Positions 58,900 through 64,000 of a DNA stretch of 64,000 nt are shown here, piece by piece. Position 1 is the stretch's first letter; each line of letters begins with the position of its first letter. Below the pieces are notes generated by a model. The model worked only from the letters and a program-made list of their open reading frames with translations, was not told where the DNA came from and did no database searches. The position numbers were made by a program, and so were the translations under genes. The DNA is taken from the NCBI GenBank assembly GCA_934636105.1, contig CAKTZR010000011.1:35838-99837 (forward strand), in the 5' to 3' direction. The stretch is from an uncultured Clostridia bacterium. Lineage in GTDB: Bacteria; Bacillota; Clostridia; Christensenellales; Aristaeellaceae.

Positions 58900-59505
58900 T
58901 TATAGTTCTTCTGTTTTAAATACGTTGTATCCCTCATAATGGTAGCTCGCATCGATACCCTTCATATACACTTCCCAGTCGTCGATTTTCTCCGTCAGCG
59001 CCGCGCGCAGCAGCACCTTGATTTCAACATCCTTGATCGGGCTTCTTTCCATCGCCAGCAGATAGTCTTCCTTGTCCACCTTCTGCCAGTCGATCACCTG
59101 ATGCAGCTCCTTTTTGAGTATTGCATCCAGCCAAATTCGCGTGCTTCTGCCGTTGCCCTCCCGGAAAGGGTGCGCGATGTTCATCTCGACGTATTTTTCG
59201 ATGATCTCGTCAAACGTGCTCTGCGGCATTTTGTCGATGTTTTTCAGCGCCGCGTCCAGATACATCAGCGGCGCAAATCGAAATCCGCCCTTTGCGAGGT
59301 TCACCGTCCGCATCTTTCCCGCAAAATCATAGATTTCTTCAAACAGATAGCGATGAATCTGACAAAGCCCGCGGAATGTTCCAACCTCAAAGCCGTCCAG
59401 AAGTCCGTCCTCGAAAAGCGCCAGCGCTTTCTTTTTGCTGATGCTTTCTTCCACCCTCGCCAGTTCCGCCGAATCGGTTATGCCGAATTTATTGTCCAGC
59501 GCCAC
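58900..59505 (-). CDS. Fic-domain protein (class III-like)
   Basis: A 201-residue Fic protein. The active motif HPFREGNGR (112-120) is complete, so AMP (or other NMP) transfer is expected. A putative inhibitory motif S-x-x-x-E-G (Ser187 to Gly192, SYHYEG) lies at the C-terminus, as in class III Fic proteins that restrain themselves. The start is GTG 59505, with AAAGGAG eight bases upstream; the longer TTG frame has no site. No separate antitoxin is adjacent, consistent with class III. Target unknown. Confidence 0.9.
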   Translation of the reverse strand: MALDNKFGITDSAELARVEESISKKKALALFEDGLLDGFEVGTFRGLCQIHRYLFEEIYDFAGKMRTVNLAKGGFRFAPLMYLDAALKNIDKMPQSTFDEIIEKYVEMNIAHPFREGNGRSTRIWLDAILKKELHQVIDWQKVDKEDYLLAMERSPIKDVEIKVLLRAALTEKIDDWEVYMKGIDASYHYEGYNVFKTEEL

Positions 59506-59570
59506 CTTTTTCTCTCCTTTCACATCAAGCAAAATAGATAGGATTGCCCATGGGACGCGCAGATTGATTC

Positions 59571-59605
59571 AAAAACAGGCGAGTCTTCTCAAAAGACCCG
59601 CCTCG
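59571..59605 (-). terminator. Terminator after lepB
   Basis: Stem AGGCGAGTCTT/AAGACCCGCCT (one mismatch); on the reverse strand it is followed by GTTTTTG. Confidence 0.8.
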
Positions 59606-59609
59606 TTTT

Positions 59610-60179
59610 TTACTTGCTCATGATTCTCGCCTTGTTCAGTGGGAAAACCACGCAGCGCACATGTCCCTTAATCATCTTGCGCTCCAGCGCGCCGACCATC
59701 GGGCTGCGGCTGTCCTTGCTGTTGTTGCGGTTGTCGCCCATCACGAAATAATGCCCTTCCGGCACGGTGAACGGCCCGAAGTTCGTCTCGTTCGGGGTCA
59801 TGTCGAAGTTCTGCTCAACGAATTCGCCGTCCACATACAGTTCGCCGTTTTTCAGCTCGATCGTTTCGCCCGGCAGACCGATCACGCGCTTGACGCGGTA
59901 CATGCCGTCGTCCGTGTTCGGATAGTCGCAGATCACGATGTCAAATCTGTCCGGGTCGCCCATCAGATAGTCGAACTTCGTCGCGATCATGAATTCGTTG
60001 TTTTCCAGCGTGTTGAGCATCGAGCTTCCGTCCACGCGAACCGGCTCGAAGATGAACGTGCGCACGACGAACGCCAGCGCCGCCGCCACAACGAAAACCA
60101 TCACCCATTCAAAAATTTCGCGCTGCAAGCTTTTTTTCGGCTTCTCCTTTTTTGCTTTGGTCTTCTGTTCCTGCTCCAT
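59610..60179 (-). CDS. lepB: Type I signal peptidase
   Basis: A 189-residue single-span signal peptidase. A lysine-rich N-terminus precedes a membrane helix (about 22-41). The catalytic Ser53 is in VDGSSMLNTL and Lys97 in MYRVKRVIGLPG; box E is HYFVMGDNRNNSKDSR. It cleaves Sec and Tat signal peptides outside the membrane. The start is ATG 60179. It follows the DUF951 gene by 26 bases and shares its promoter. Confidence 0.95.
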   Translation of the reverse strand: MEQEQKTKAKKEKPKKSLQREIFEWVMVFVVAAALAFVVRTFIFEPVRVDGSSMLNTLENNEFMIATKFDYLMGDPDRFDIVICDYPNTDDGMYRVKRVIGLPGETIELKNGELYVDGEFVEQNFDMTPNETNFGPFTVPEGHYFVMGDNRNNSKDSRSPMVGALERKMIKGHVRCVVFPLNKARIMSK

Positions 60180-60205
60180 GAAAAATGCGCCTCGTTTCCT
60201 TGATT

Positions 60206-60424
60206 TTAATCCGTCTCGTTCGTTCCGCGAATCGGTTCCGTCGCGTGCGCGATCACCTTTTTCATCCGCTTGGTGAAGTCCGCACGATCCATCATCACAA
60301 TGCGTCCGCAGCCCGAGCAGCGAATCTTGATGTCCGCGCCCACGCGAATCACCGTCCATTTGTCGCTGCCGCAGGGGTGAGTCTTGCGCATCTGCACCAA
60401 ATCGCCCAATAATAACTCGTCCAT
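60206..60424 (-). CDS. DUF951 family protein
   Basis: A 72-residue protein of the DUF951 (YyzM) family, recognisable from GDLVQMRKTHPCGSDKWTVIRVGADIKIRCSGCGR; three Cys suggest a small metal site. Function unknown. AAGGAGG precedes the ATG. It lies between the alarmone synthetase and lepB and has its own promoter. Confidence 0.88.
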   Translation of the reverse strand: MDELLLGDLVQMRKTHPCGSDKWTVIRVGADIKIRCSGCGRIVMMDRADFTKRMKKVIAHATEPIRGTNETD

Positions 60425-60509
60425 GCCTGCCGCCTCCTTTTGTGCGTCACCGCCCATTATAGCAGGGGCTTTTCTTCTTTTCAAGCATAATCCTCCGGCG
60501 GCCAAAACC

Positions 60510-60538
60510 ATTATATGCCCGCCGCGCTCGTCCGTCAA
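60510..60538 (-). promoter_or_regulatory. Promoter of DUF951-lepB
   Basis: Reverse-strand TTGACG (60533-60538), 17-base spacer, TATAAT (60510-60515). Confidence 0.85.
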
Positions 60539-60573
60539 CTATATTTTGCTTTTCGGCAGATTTATCCGTCAAA

Positions 60574-61284
60574 TCATTCCGGGTCAATGCGGTGGATTCT
60601 CTCGCGCAGCCGCATCATCTTTTCGTCCGTCTGGTGGATGATATCCGCGCATTCCTTCAGCTCCCGCATGATGGCCTCGCTGTCCTCCACCTGCTTTTTG
60701 TATTGCATGTCGTGGTCAAGCGTCGCCCAAAAGTCCATCGCAATCGTGCGGATCTGGATTTCGCATCGCACGGGCCGCACCTCGTCGCTGAAATACACCG
60801 GAATCTCGACAATCAGGTGATAGCTCCTGTATCCGTTGTCCTTCGGCGTCTTGATGTAGTCCTTGACCGTGATAATCTGGACGTCCTTCTGTCTCGCCAG
60901 CATCCGCGCGATCTCGTAGATGTCGTCAATGTACGCGCACAGCACGCGAATACCCGCGATGTCCGACAAATTCCGCGTCATGTTGTCCACCGTCACCTCA
61001 AGCCCCATTTTCTTGAGCTTGCGCGCGATGGAGGACGGCTTCTTCAATCGGCTTTCGATGAATTCAATCGGGTTGCGGCGATAGCGCACCGTCATATCCT
61101 TGGAGAGCACCTCCAGTTTGGTGCGCATCTCCAAAATCGCGCAGTGATAGCGCATCATCGCTTCCTGATAAAGCGCCTCCTGCGCGAACACATGCTCGCT
61201 GTCGGATGGAATAATATCCGTATCAATGGCCGTCGGGCCTCTCAATTCGTTGTTTCTCATGGCTTTTCCCACTTTTACAGGCAT
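60574..61284 (-). CDS. Small alarmone synthetase (GTP pyrophosphokinase, RelQ/YjbM-like)
   Basis: A 236-residue stand-alone RelA/SpoT synthetase domain. It has RRNPIEFIESRLKKPSSI (ATP side), DIAGIRVLCAYIDDIY, KDYIKTPKDNGYRSYHLIVEIP (the GYRSxH G-loop) and VRCEIQIRTIAMDFWATLDH. There is no hydrolase, TGS or ACT domain. It makes (p)ppGpp. A TAGACA/TACAAT promoter starts transcription about 19 bases before ATG 61284, which supports that codon; ATG 61260 is an alternative. Confidence 0.92.
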   Translation of the reverse strand: MPVKVGKAMRNNELRGPTAIDTDIIPSDSEHVFAQEALYQEAMMRYHCAILEMRTKLEVLSKDMTVRYRRNPIEFIESRLKKPSSIARKLKKMGLEVTVDNMTRNLSDIAGIRVLCAYIDDIYEIARMLARQKDVQIITVKDYIKTPKDNGYRSYHLIVEIPVYFSDEVRPVRCEIQIRTIAMDFWATLDHDMQYKKQVEDSEAIMRELKECADIIHQTDEKMMRLRERIHRIDPE

Positions 61285-61308
61285 TGTCGCCCATTTTTTG
61301 ATACGATA

Positions 61309-61337
61309 ATTGTAACATATTTTTCTGCGTCTGTCTA
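61309..61337 (-). promoter_or_regulatory. Promoter of the alarmone synthetase gene
   Basis: Reverse-strand TAGACA (61332-61337), 17-base spacer, TACAAT (61309-61314). Confidence 0.75.
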
Positions 61338-61380
61338 TCCGCTCTTTCTTTCTGTTATTCCTTCAAAAAGTGTTTTTCCC

Positions 61381-61462
61381 TGTAAAATGAAAAGAGACTC
61401 TGATTTCTCAAAGTCTCTGCCTGGACGCGAAGGAGGATTTGGGTTCAAATCCCTGCGCTTCC
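61381..61462. repeat. Degenerate duplicate of the tRNA-Ser 3' end and terminator
   Basis: A hairpin GAGACT...AGTCTC around CTGATTTCTCAA, then GCGAAGGAGGATTTGGGTTC. It parallels 61472-61545, which holds the real terminator (CTCTGATTTCTCAAAG) and the 3' end of tRNA-Ser. It is diverged in the T-arm. Not a functional tRNA. Confidence 0.55.
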
Positions 61463-61479
61463 TAGTTTCTCTGAAAATG

Positions 61480-61510
61480 AAAAAAGCTCTGATTTCTCAA
61501 AGCTTTTTTC
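61480..61510 (-). terminator. Terminator of the tRNA-Ser pair
   Basis: Stem AAAAAAGCTCTG/CAAAGCTTTTTT-type hairpin directly after the tRNA-Ser(GCU) CCA end on the reverse strand. Confidence 0.8.
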
Positions 61511-61511
61511 T

Positions 61512-61603
61512 TGGCGCAGAAGGAGGGATTTGAACCCTCGCGCCGCTTACCGCAGCCTACTCCCTTAGCAGGGGAGCCCCTTCGGCCTCTTGGGTACTTC
61601 TGC
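61512..61603 (-). tRNA. tRNA-Ser (anticodon GCU)
   Basis: Reverse-strand class II tRNA of 92 bases including encoded CCA. Acceptor stem GCAGAAG/CTTCTGC, anticodon loop CTGCTAA in a CTCCC/GGGAG stem, a long variable arm, T-arm GGGTTCAAATCCC, discriminator G. Confidence 0.95.
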
Positions 61604-61638
61604 ACGACCGATATGCTATCCGGTTTTCGCCATAAAAA

Positions 61639-61727
61639 TGGCGGAGAGAGAGGGATTCGAACCCCCGGTACCTTGCGGTATCACTGGTTTTCAAGACCAG
61701 CGCCATAAACCACTCGGCCATCTCTCC
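61639..61727 (-). tRNA. tRNA-Ser (anticodon UGA)
   Basis: Reverse-strand class II tRNA of 89 bases including encoded CCA. Acceptor GGAGAGA/TCTCTCC, anticodon loop CTTGAAA in a CTGGT/ACCAG stem, long variable arm, T-arm with GGTTCGAATCC, discriminator G. It lies 35 bases upstream of tRNA-Ser(GCU) on the same transcript. Confidence 0.95.
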
Positions 61728-61828
61728 AGTCTGCTTGAACCAGCGAAATCTATTATAGGATAGCCGGATGATTTTGTCAACCCCTTTTTTTCGTTTTTGC
61801 GTTCGAATCCCCAATTTCCGCCGGGCCG

Positions 61829-62269
61829 TCAGTCTTCCTTTTCCCCCTGCGCCACGTCCAGCAGCTTCCCCAGCAGCGGCACGTTCAGCCCAAAGATTTC
61901 CAGATTCTCAATCAGGCTCACCAGCTCCGTGGCGATCATGTAGGTCATCGCCGCGCCGCATACGCTCGTCAGGCCCAGTCCGCTGCCCACGCTCACGCAT
62001 ACGCCGACGACCAGCCACTCAAGCCCCTTTTTCAGCACGCCCATCAGCAGCGCGCCGGAGGAAACCTTTCCGCTCTCCGTCTTGCGGGATTTCCCCGTCA
62101 CCGCGCACAGCAGCCCGGTCAGGATGTCCGCGCCCTGCACGATGAGCAGCGCCTGCGCCAGCGGCGGCAGACCCGTCCACCACGCCAGCGCCGCGCCGAT
62201 CATCGCGCCAATCCAGTTCACCATGTTCGGCTTCACGCCGCTTACAACCTGCATCGCCTTGTTTTCCAT
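61829..62269 (-). CDS. Phage holin-family protein
   Basis: A 146-residue protein of the phage/toxin-secretion holin type (Holin_4_1-like). Hydrophobic segments lie at about 19-32, 36-55 and 85-115. LLIVQGADILTGLLCAVTGKSRKTESGKVSS and MLKKGLEWL-type spacing are family hallmarks. It would permeabilise the membrane at lysis. It is the last phage gene before the tRNA genes. It follows the SH3 gene by 13 bases. Confidence 0.85.
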   Translation of the reverse strand: MENKAMQVVSGVKPNMVNWIGAMIGAALAWWTGLPPLAQALLIVQGADILTGLLCAVTGKSRKTESGKVSSGALLMGVLKKGLEWLVVGVCVSVGSGLGLTSVCGAAMTYMIATELVSLIENLEIFGLNVPLLGKLLDVAQGEKED

Positions 62270-62282
62270 GTGTATTCCCCCT

Positions 62283-62603
62283 TTAATCCTCTCCGGCCTT
62301 GCAGCAGTATTCCCCGCTGACCCAGCCCGTAAAGCCGCGATATTCCACCCGCAGCCAGCCGCCTTTTTCCTCCAGCACGACGAGCTGCGTTCCGTCCGGG
62401 ATCATCTGCATGTAGCGCCCGCGCGGTTTTGTCCGCATCCGCAGGCCACCCTGTGCGCAGACGGTGACGATTCCGCCGCCGATCTTTTCATTCGTTTGCT
62501 CCTCGTCCGCGCGCTTCCCGCCCGTCTCGTCCACCGCAGCCGTGCCGTTCAGCCTGCTCCAGATGTCCCTCACCCTGCGAACGGCTTCCTCTGCCGATAT
62601 CAT
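62283..62603 (-). CDS. SH3-domain phage protein
   Basis: A 106-residue protein: a helical N-terminus (EEAVRRVRDIWSRLNG), an acidic linker (35-48), then a bacterial SH3 domain (about 50-100, GGLRMRTKPRGRYMQMIPDGTQL...WLRVEYRGFTGWVSGEY). SH3b domains bind cell wall. No catalytic domain is joined to it, so it may be a separate cell-wall-binding part of the lysis system or a shortened endolysin. Its ATG directly follows the stop of the 26-residue protein. Confidence 0.8.
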   Translation of the reverse strand: MISAEEAVRRVRDIWSRLNGTAAVDETGGKRADEEQTNEKIGGGIVTVCAQGGLRMRTKPRGRYMQMIPDGTQLVVLEEKGGWLRVEYRGFTGWVSGEYCCKAGED

Positions 62604-62684
62604 TCAATCATCCCCTCCCGTTCGGATAAATCGCCCGATAAATATCCCAAGCAGAAAAATCCCGCCCGCCATGTAAAGTCCCAT
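62604..62684 (-). CDS. Tiny phage membrane protein (26 aa)
   Basis: A 26-codon frame, MGLYMAGGIFLLGIFIGRFI and a short polar tail, i.e. one membrane helix with a basic flank. GGAGGGGG lies four bases before the ATG, and the stop codon abuts the SH3 gene start (TGAATG), which supports real translation. It lies between the fibre gene and the lysis genes. Function unknown. Confidence 0.6.
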   Translation of the reverse strand: MGLYMAGGIFLLGIFIGRFIRTGGDD

Positions 62685-62695
62685 AATCCCCCTCC

Positions 62696-63976
62696 TTAAT
62701 CGCTCGCGGTCATGGATGCGATGGCGTTTTCAAGGTTTTGGATAACCTGATTCACGTCGCGCTGATAATCCAGCCGAATTCCCGCGACGTTCTTTGCCTG
62801 TACGACGGTCGTCTGCGCGTAGGCCGTCAGCGCTTTGTAAGCTGCGATTTCTTCAGATGAAAGCGGAAATTCCACAGGCTCCATTTCAAAGCCGCTCTGT
62901 CCGCTTAGCGTCTTCGTCGCGTCCAACGCTTCGACGTTGACCCTTTTAATGCGCTTTCCTTGCGTAAAATCAATCTCATCGCAGACCCATCTCTGACCAT
63001 TTTCATCCACGAAATTTCCGCCGCTGGATACGGGAATGCCGTGCAGGCCGCCGGAAGTCTGCACCGTGATGACCTGCTCGTGATAAGGTTCATAGGGTAA
63101 AAGCGCGCTGCCGTAACATACAACGGGGTATTGCACCGTTATGGTTCCTTCCGCCGCCGTATTTTCATTGCGCGCCATAACGTTATATCTGATATCGGAT
63201 GCGCCTTCCGGGATTTTTATGGTACTCATGTTCGAAAAGTAGACCGTATTTCCGTTCAGGCTATATCGCATTTGGATAAGCGATCTTAACTCGTTCGGAT
63301 TGCTATCAATGGTACGCCTGAAAAAAATTTGTTTTCCCGCGCATTCATCCGGCAGCGGGATAAAAATTCCAGCCCACCCTTGTTTGTTTAGCGCTTTGAC
63401 GGCCAAAATGCCGTTTTCAAATGTAAATTCTGCGTTTGCATTTTCACTTGCGGCTTTCTCAAAATCCAGCAAATTCGCGCCCGTGATTTTGACTTGAAGC
63501 GTTCCGTCCGCTCCCGCCCCGATGATCTCTACGGGATTGTCCGCACTCGACGTTCCGTCCTGTCTGCTTCTGCCGTAAATGTGCAGCCCACACAGCGGCG
63601 CTTCAAACGCGTCATCTACCGAGACGGGATTGCCATTCTTGCTGCCATTCAAAATATTCAGGCGGTTTTTTTCGGCTTTTTCCTCCTTAAGTCGGCTGAG
63701 CACATCCCCGACTTCCTTCGCGTCGGCCGCTTCGCCCGCCTGCGTCAGCGTCGCGTCGATGACCGCGTCCTTTCCGGCTTCGCCCGTTTCGCCCTTTTCG
63801 CCTTTCGGGCCTTGTGCGCCCTGCGGGCCTGTCTCTCCCTTTTCGCCCTGCGGGCCTCGTTCTCCGCATTCTCCTTGAATCCCCTGAATACCCTGTGGCC
63901 CCTGCGGCCCGATATCCCCCTTGTCGCCCTTCGGCCCCTGAAAGCGCCTGATATCCACTTTGATGATGTCCGCCAT
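62696..63976 (-). CDS. Collagen-like phage tail fibre protein
   Basis: A 426-residue structural protein. Residues 12-70 are Gly-X-Y collagen-like repeats (PKGDKGDIGPQGPQGIQG...). A short helix (KEVGDVLSRLKEEKAEKN) and a beta-rich C-terminal part follow, with ADNPVEIIGAGADGTLQVKITGANLL and YEPYHEQVITVQTSGGLHGIP, as in phage tail and base-plate proteins. The extreme C-terminus (AYKALTAYAQTTVVQAKN) is a common fibre end. GGAGGGG precedes the ATG at 63976. The prophage continues beyond the window. Confidence 0.88.
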   Translation of the reverse strand: MADIIKVDIRRFQGPKGDKGDIGPQGPQGIQGIQGECGERGPQGEKGETGPQGAQGPKGEKGETGEAGKDAVIDATLTQAGEAADAKEVGDVLSRLKEEKAEKNRLNILNGSKNGNPVSVDDAFEAPLCGLHIYGRSRQDGTSSADNPVEIIGAGADGTLQVKITGANLLDFEKAASENANAEFTFENGILAVKALNKQGWAGIFIPLPDECAGKQIFFRRTIDSNPNELRSLIQMRYSLNGNTVYFSNMSTIKIPEGASDIRYNVMARNENTAAEGTITVQYPVVCYGSALLPYEPYHEQVITVQTSGGLHGIPVSSGGNFVDENGQRWVCDEIDFTQGKRIKRVNVEALDATKTLSGQSGFEMEPVEFPLSSEEIAAYKALTAYAQTTVVQAKNVAGIRLDYQRDVNQVIQNLENAIASMTASD

Positions 63977-64000
63977 TTATGCCCCTCCGATTGCAGGCAG

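Overview
The window is a GC-rich, gene-dense bacterial chromosome segment from a spore-forming Bacillota, most likely class Clostridia. The evidence is spoIIID next to an mreB/mbl gene, Bacillus-type PurR, PyrR-controlled pyrimidine genes, strong SD sequences, near-consensus sigma-A promoters, adhE behind a Rex-type operator, hybrid-cluster protein and ECF transport genes. I do not assign a species.

Layout. 1-4.9 kb: polyphosphate kinase (partial), ybaB-recR, an HD-domain hydrolase, a DUF421/DUF4363 pair and a nitroreductase. 5.0-7.8 kb: an AT-rich four-gene cassette of unknown function with its own promoter and terminator. 7.9-15.4 kb: adhE with a small-molecule-kinase-like gene behind it, a DegT aminotransferase, and a cytoplasmic ParB-like/BMP fusion followed by a phosphoesterase. 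15.5-23.1 kb: uracil permease facing pyrR-pyrB-pyrC-pyrF-pyrK-pyrD with a PyrR attenuator. 23-26 kb: hcp and an NSS transporter. 26-35 kb: a signalling region with two paralogous hybrid histidine kinases, two internally deleted relics (a GGDEF protein and a hybrid kinase), a C69 peptidase and a short SRP RNA.

35-43 kb: mfd, pth, purR, murC and a membrane GGDEF protein. 43-50 kb: a seven-repeat peptidoglycan-binding lipoprotein coupled to a HAD phosphatase, a RelBE-like module bracketed by duplicated terminators, cytidine deaminase, mbl and spoIIID. 50-53.4 kb: truA with ecfA1-ecfA2-ecfT, preceded by an FMN riboswitch but no ribU. 53.4-58.6 kb: two G3E (CobW-like) GTPases, malic enzyme and an iron alcohol dehydrogenase. 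58.6-61.8 kb: a relic MATE gene behind a structured leader, a Fic protein, lepB, DUF951, a small alarmone synthetase and two tRNA-Ser genes. 61.8-64 kb: the edge of a prophage (holin, SH3 protein, 26-residue membrane protein, collagen-like fibre).

Two intergenic repeat families recur. Family A (four copies) has AACTCCTTC/GAAGGAGTT terminal inverted repeats and tends to sit beside terminators and stop codons, including between the PyrR attenuator and pyrR and between the FMN riboswitch terminator and ecfA1. Family B (five copies) is built from short palindromes, and three copies lie just upstream of start codons. The most notable observations are the AT-rich cassette, the riboswitch without a riboflavin S-component, the set of in-frame internal deletions in signalling genes, the MATE relic with an intact-looking leader, and the ParB-like/BMP fusion.
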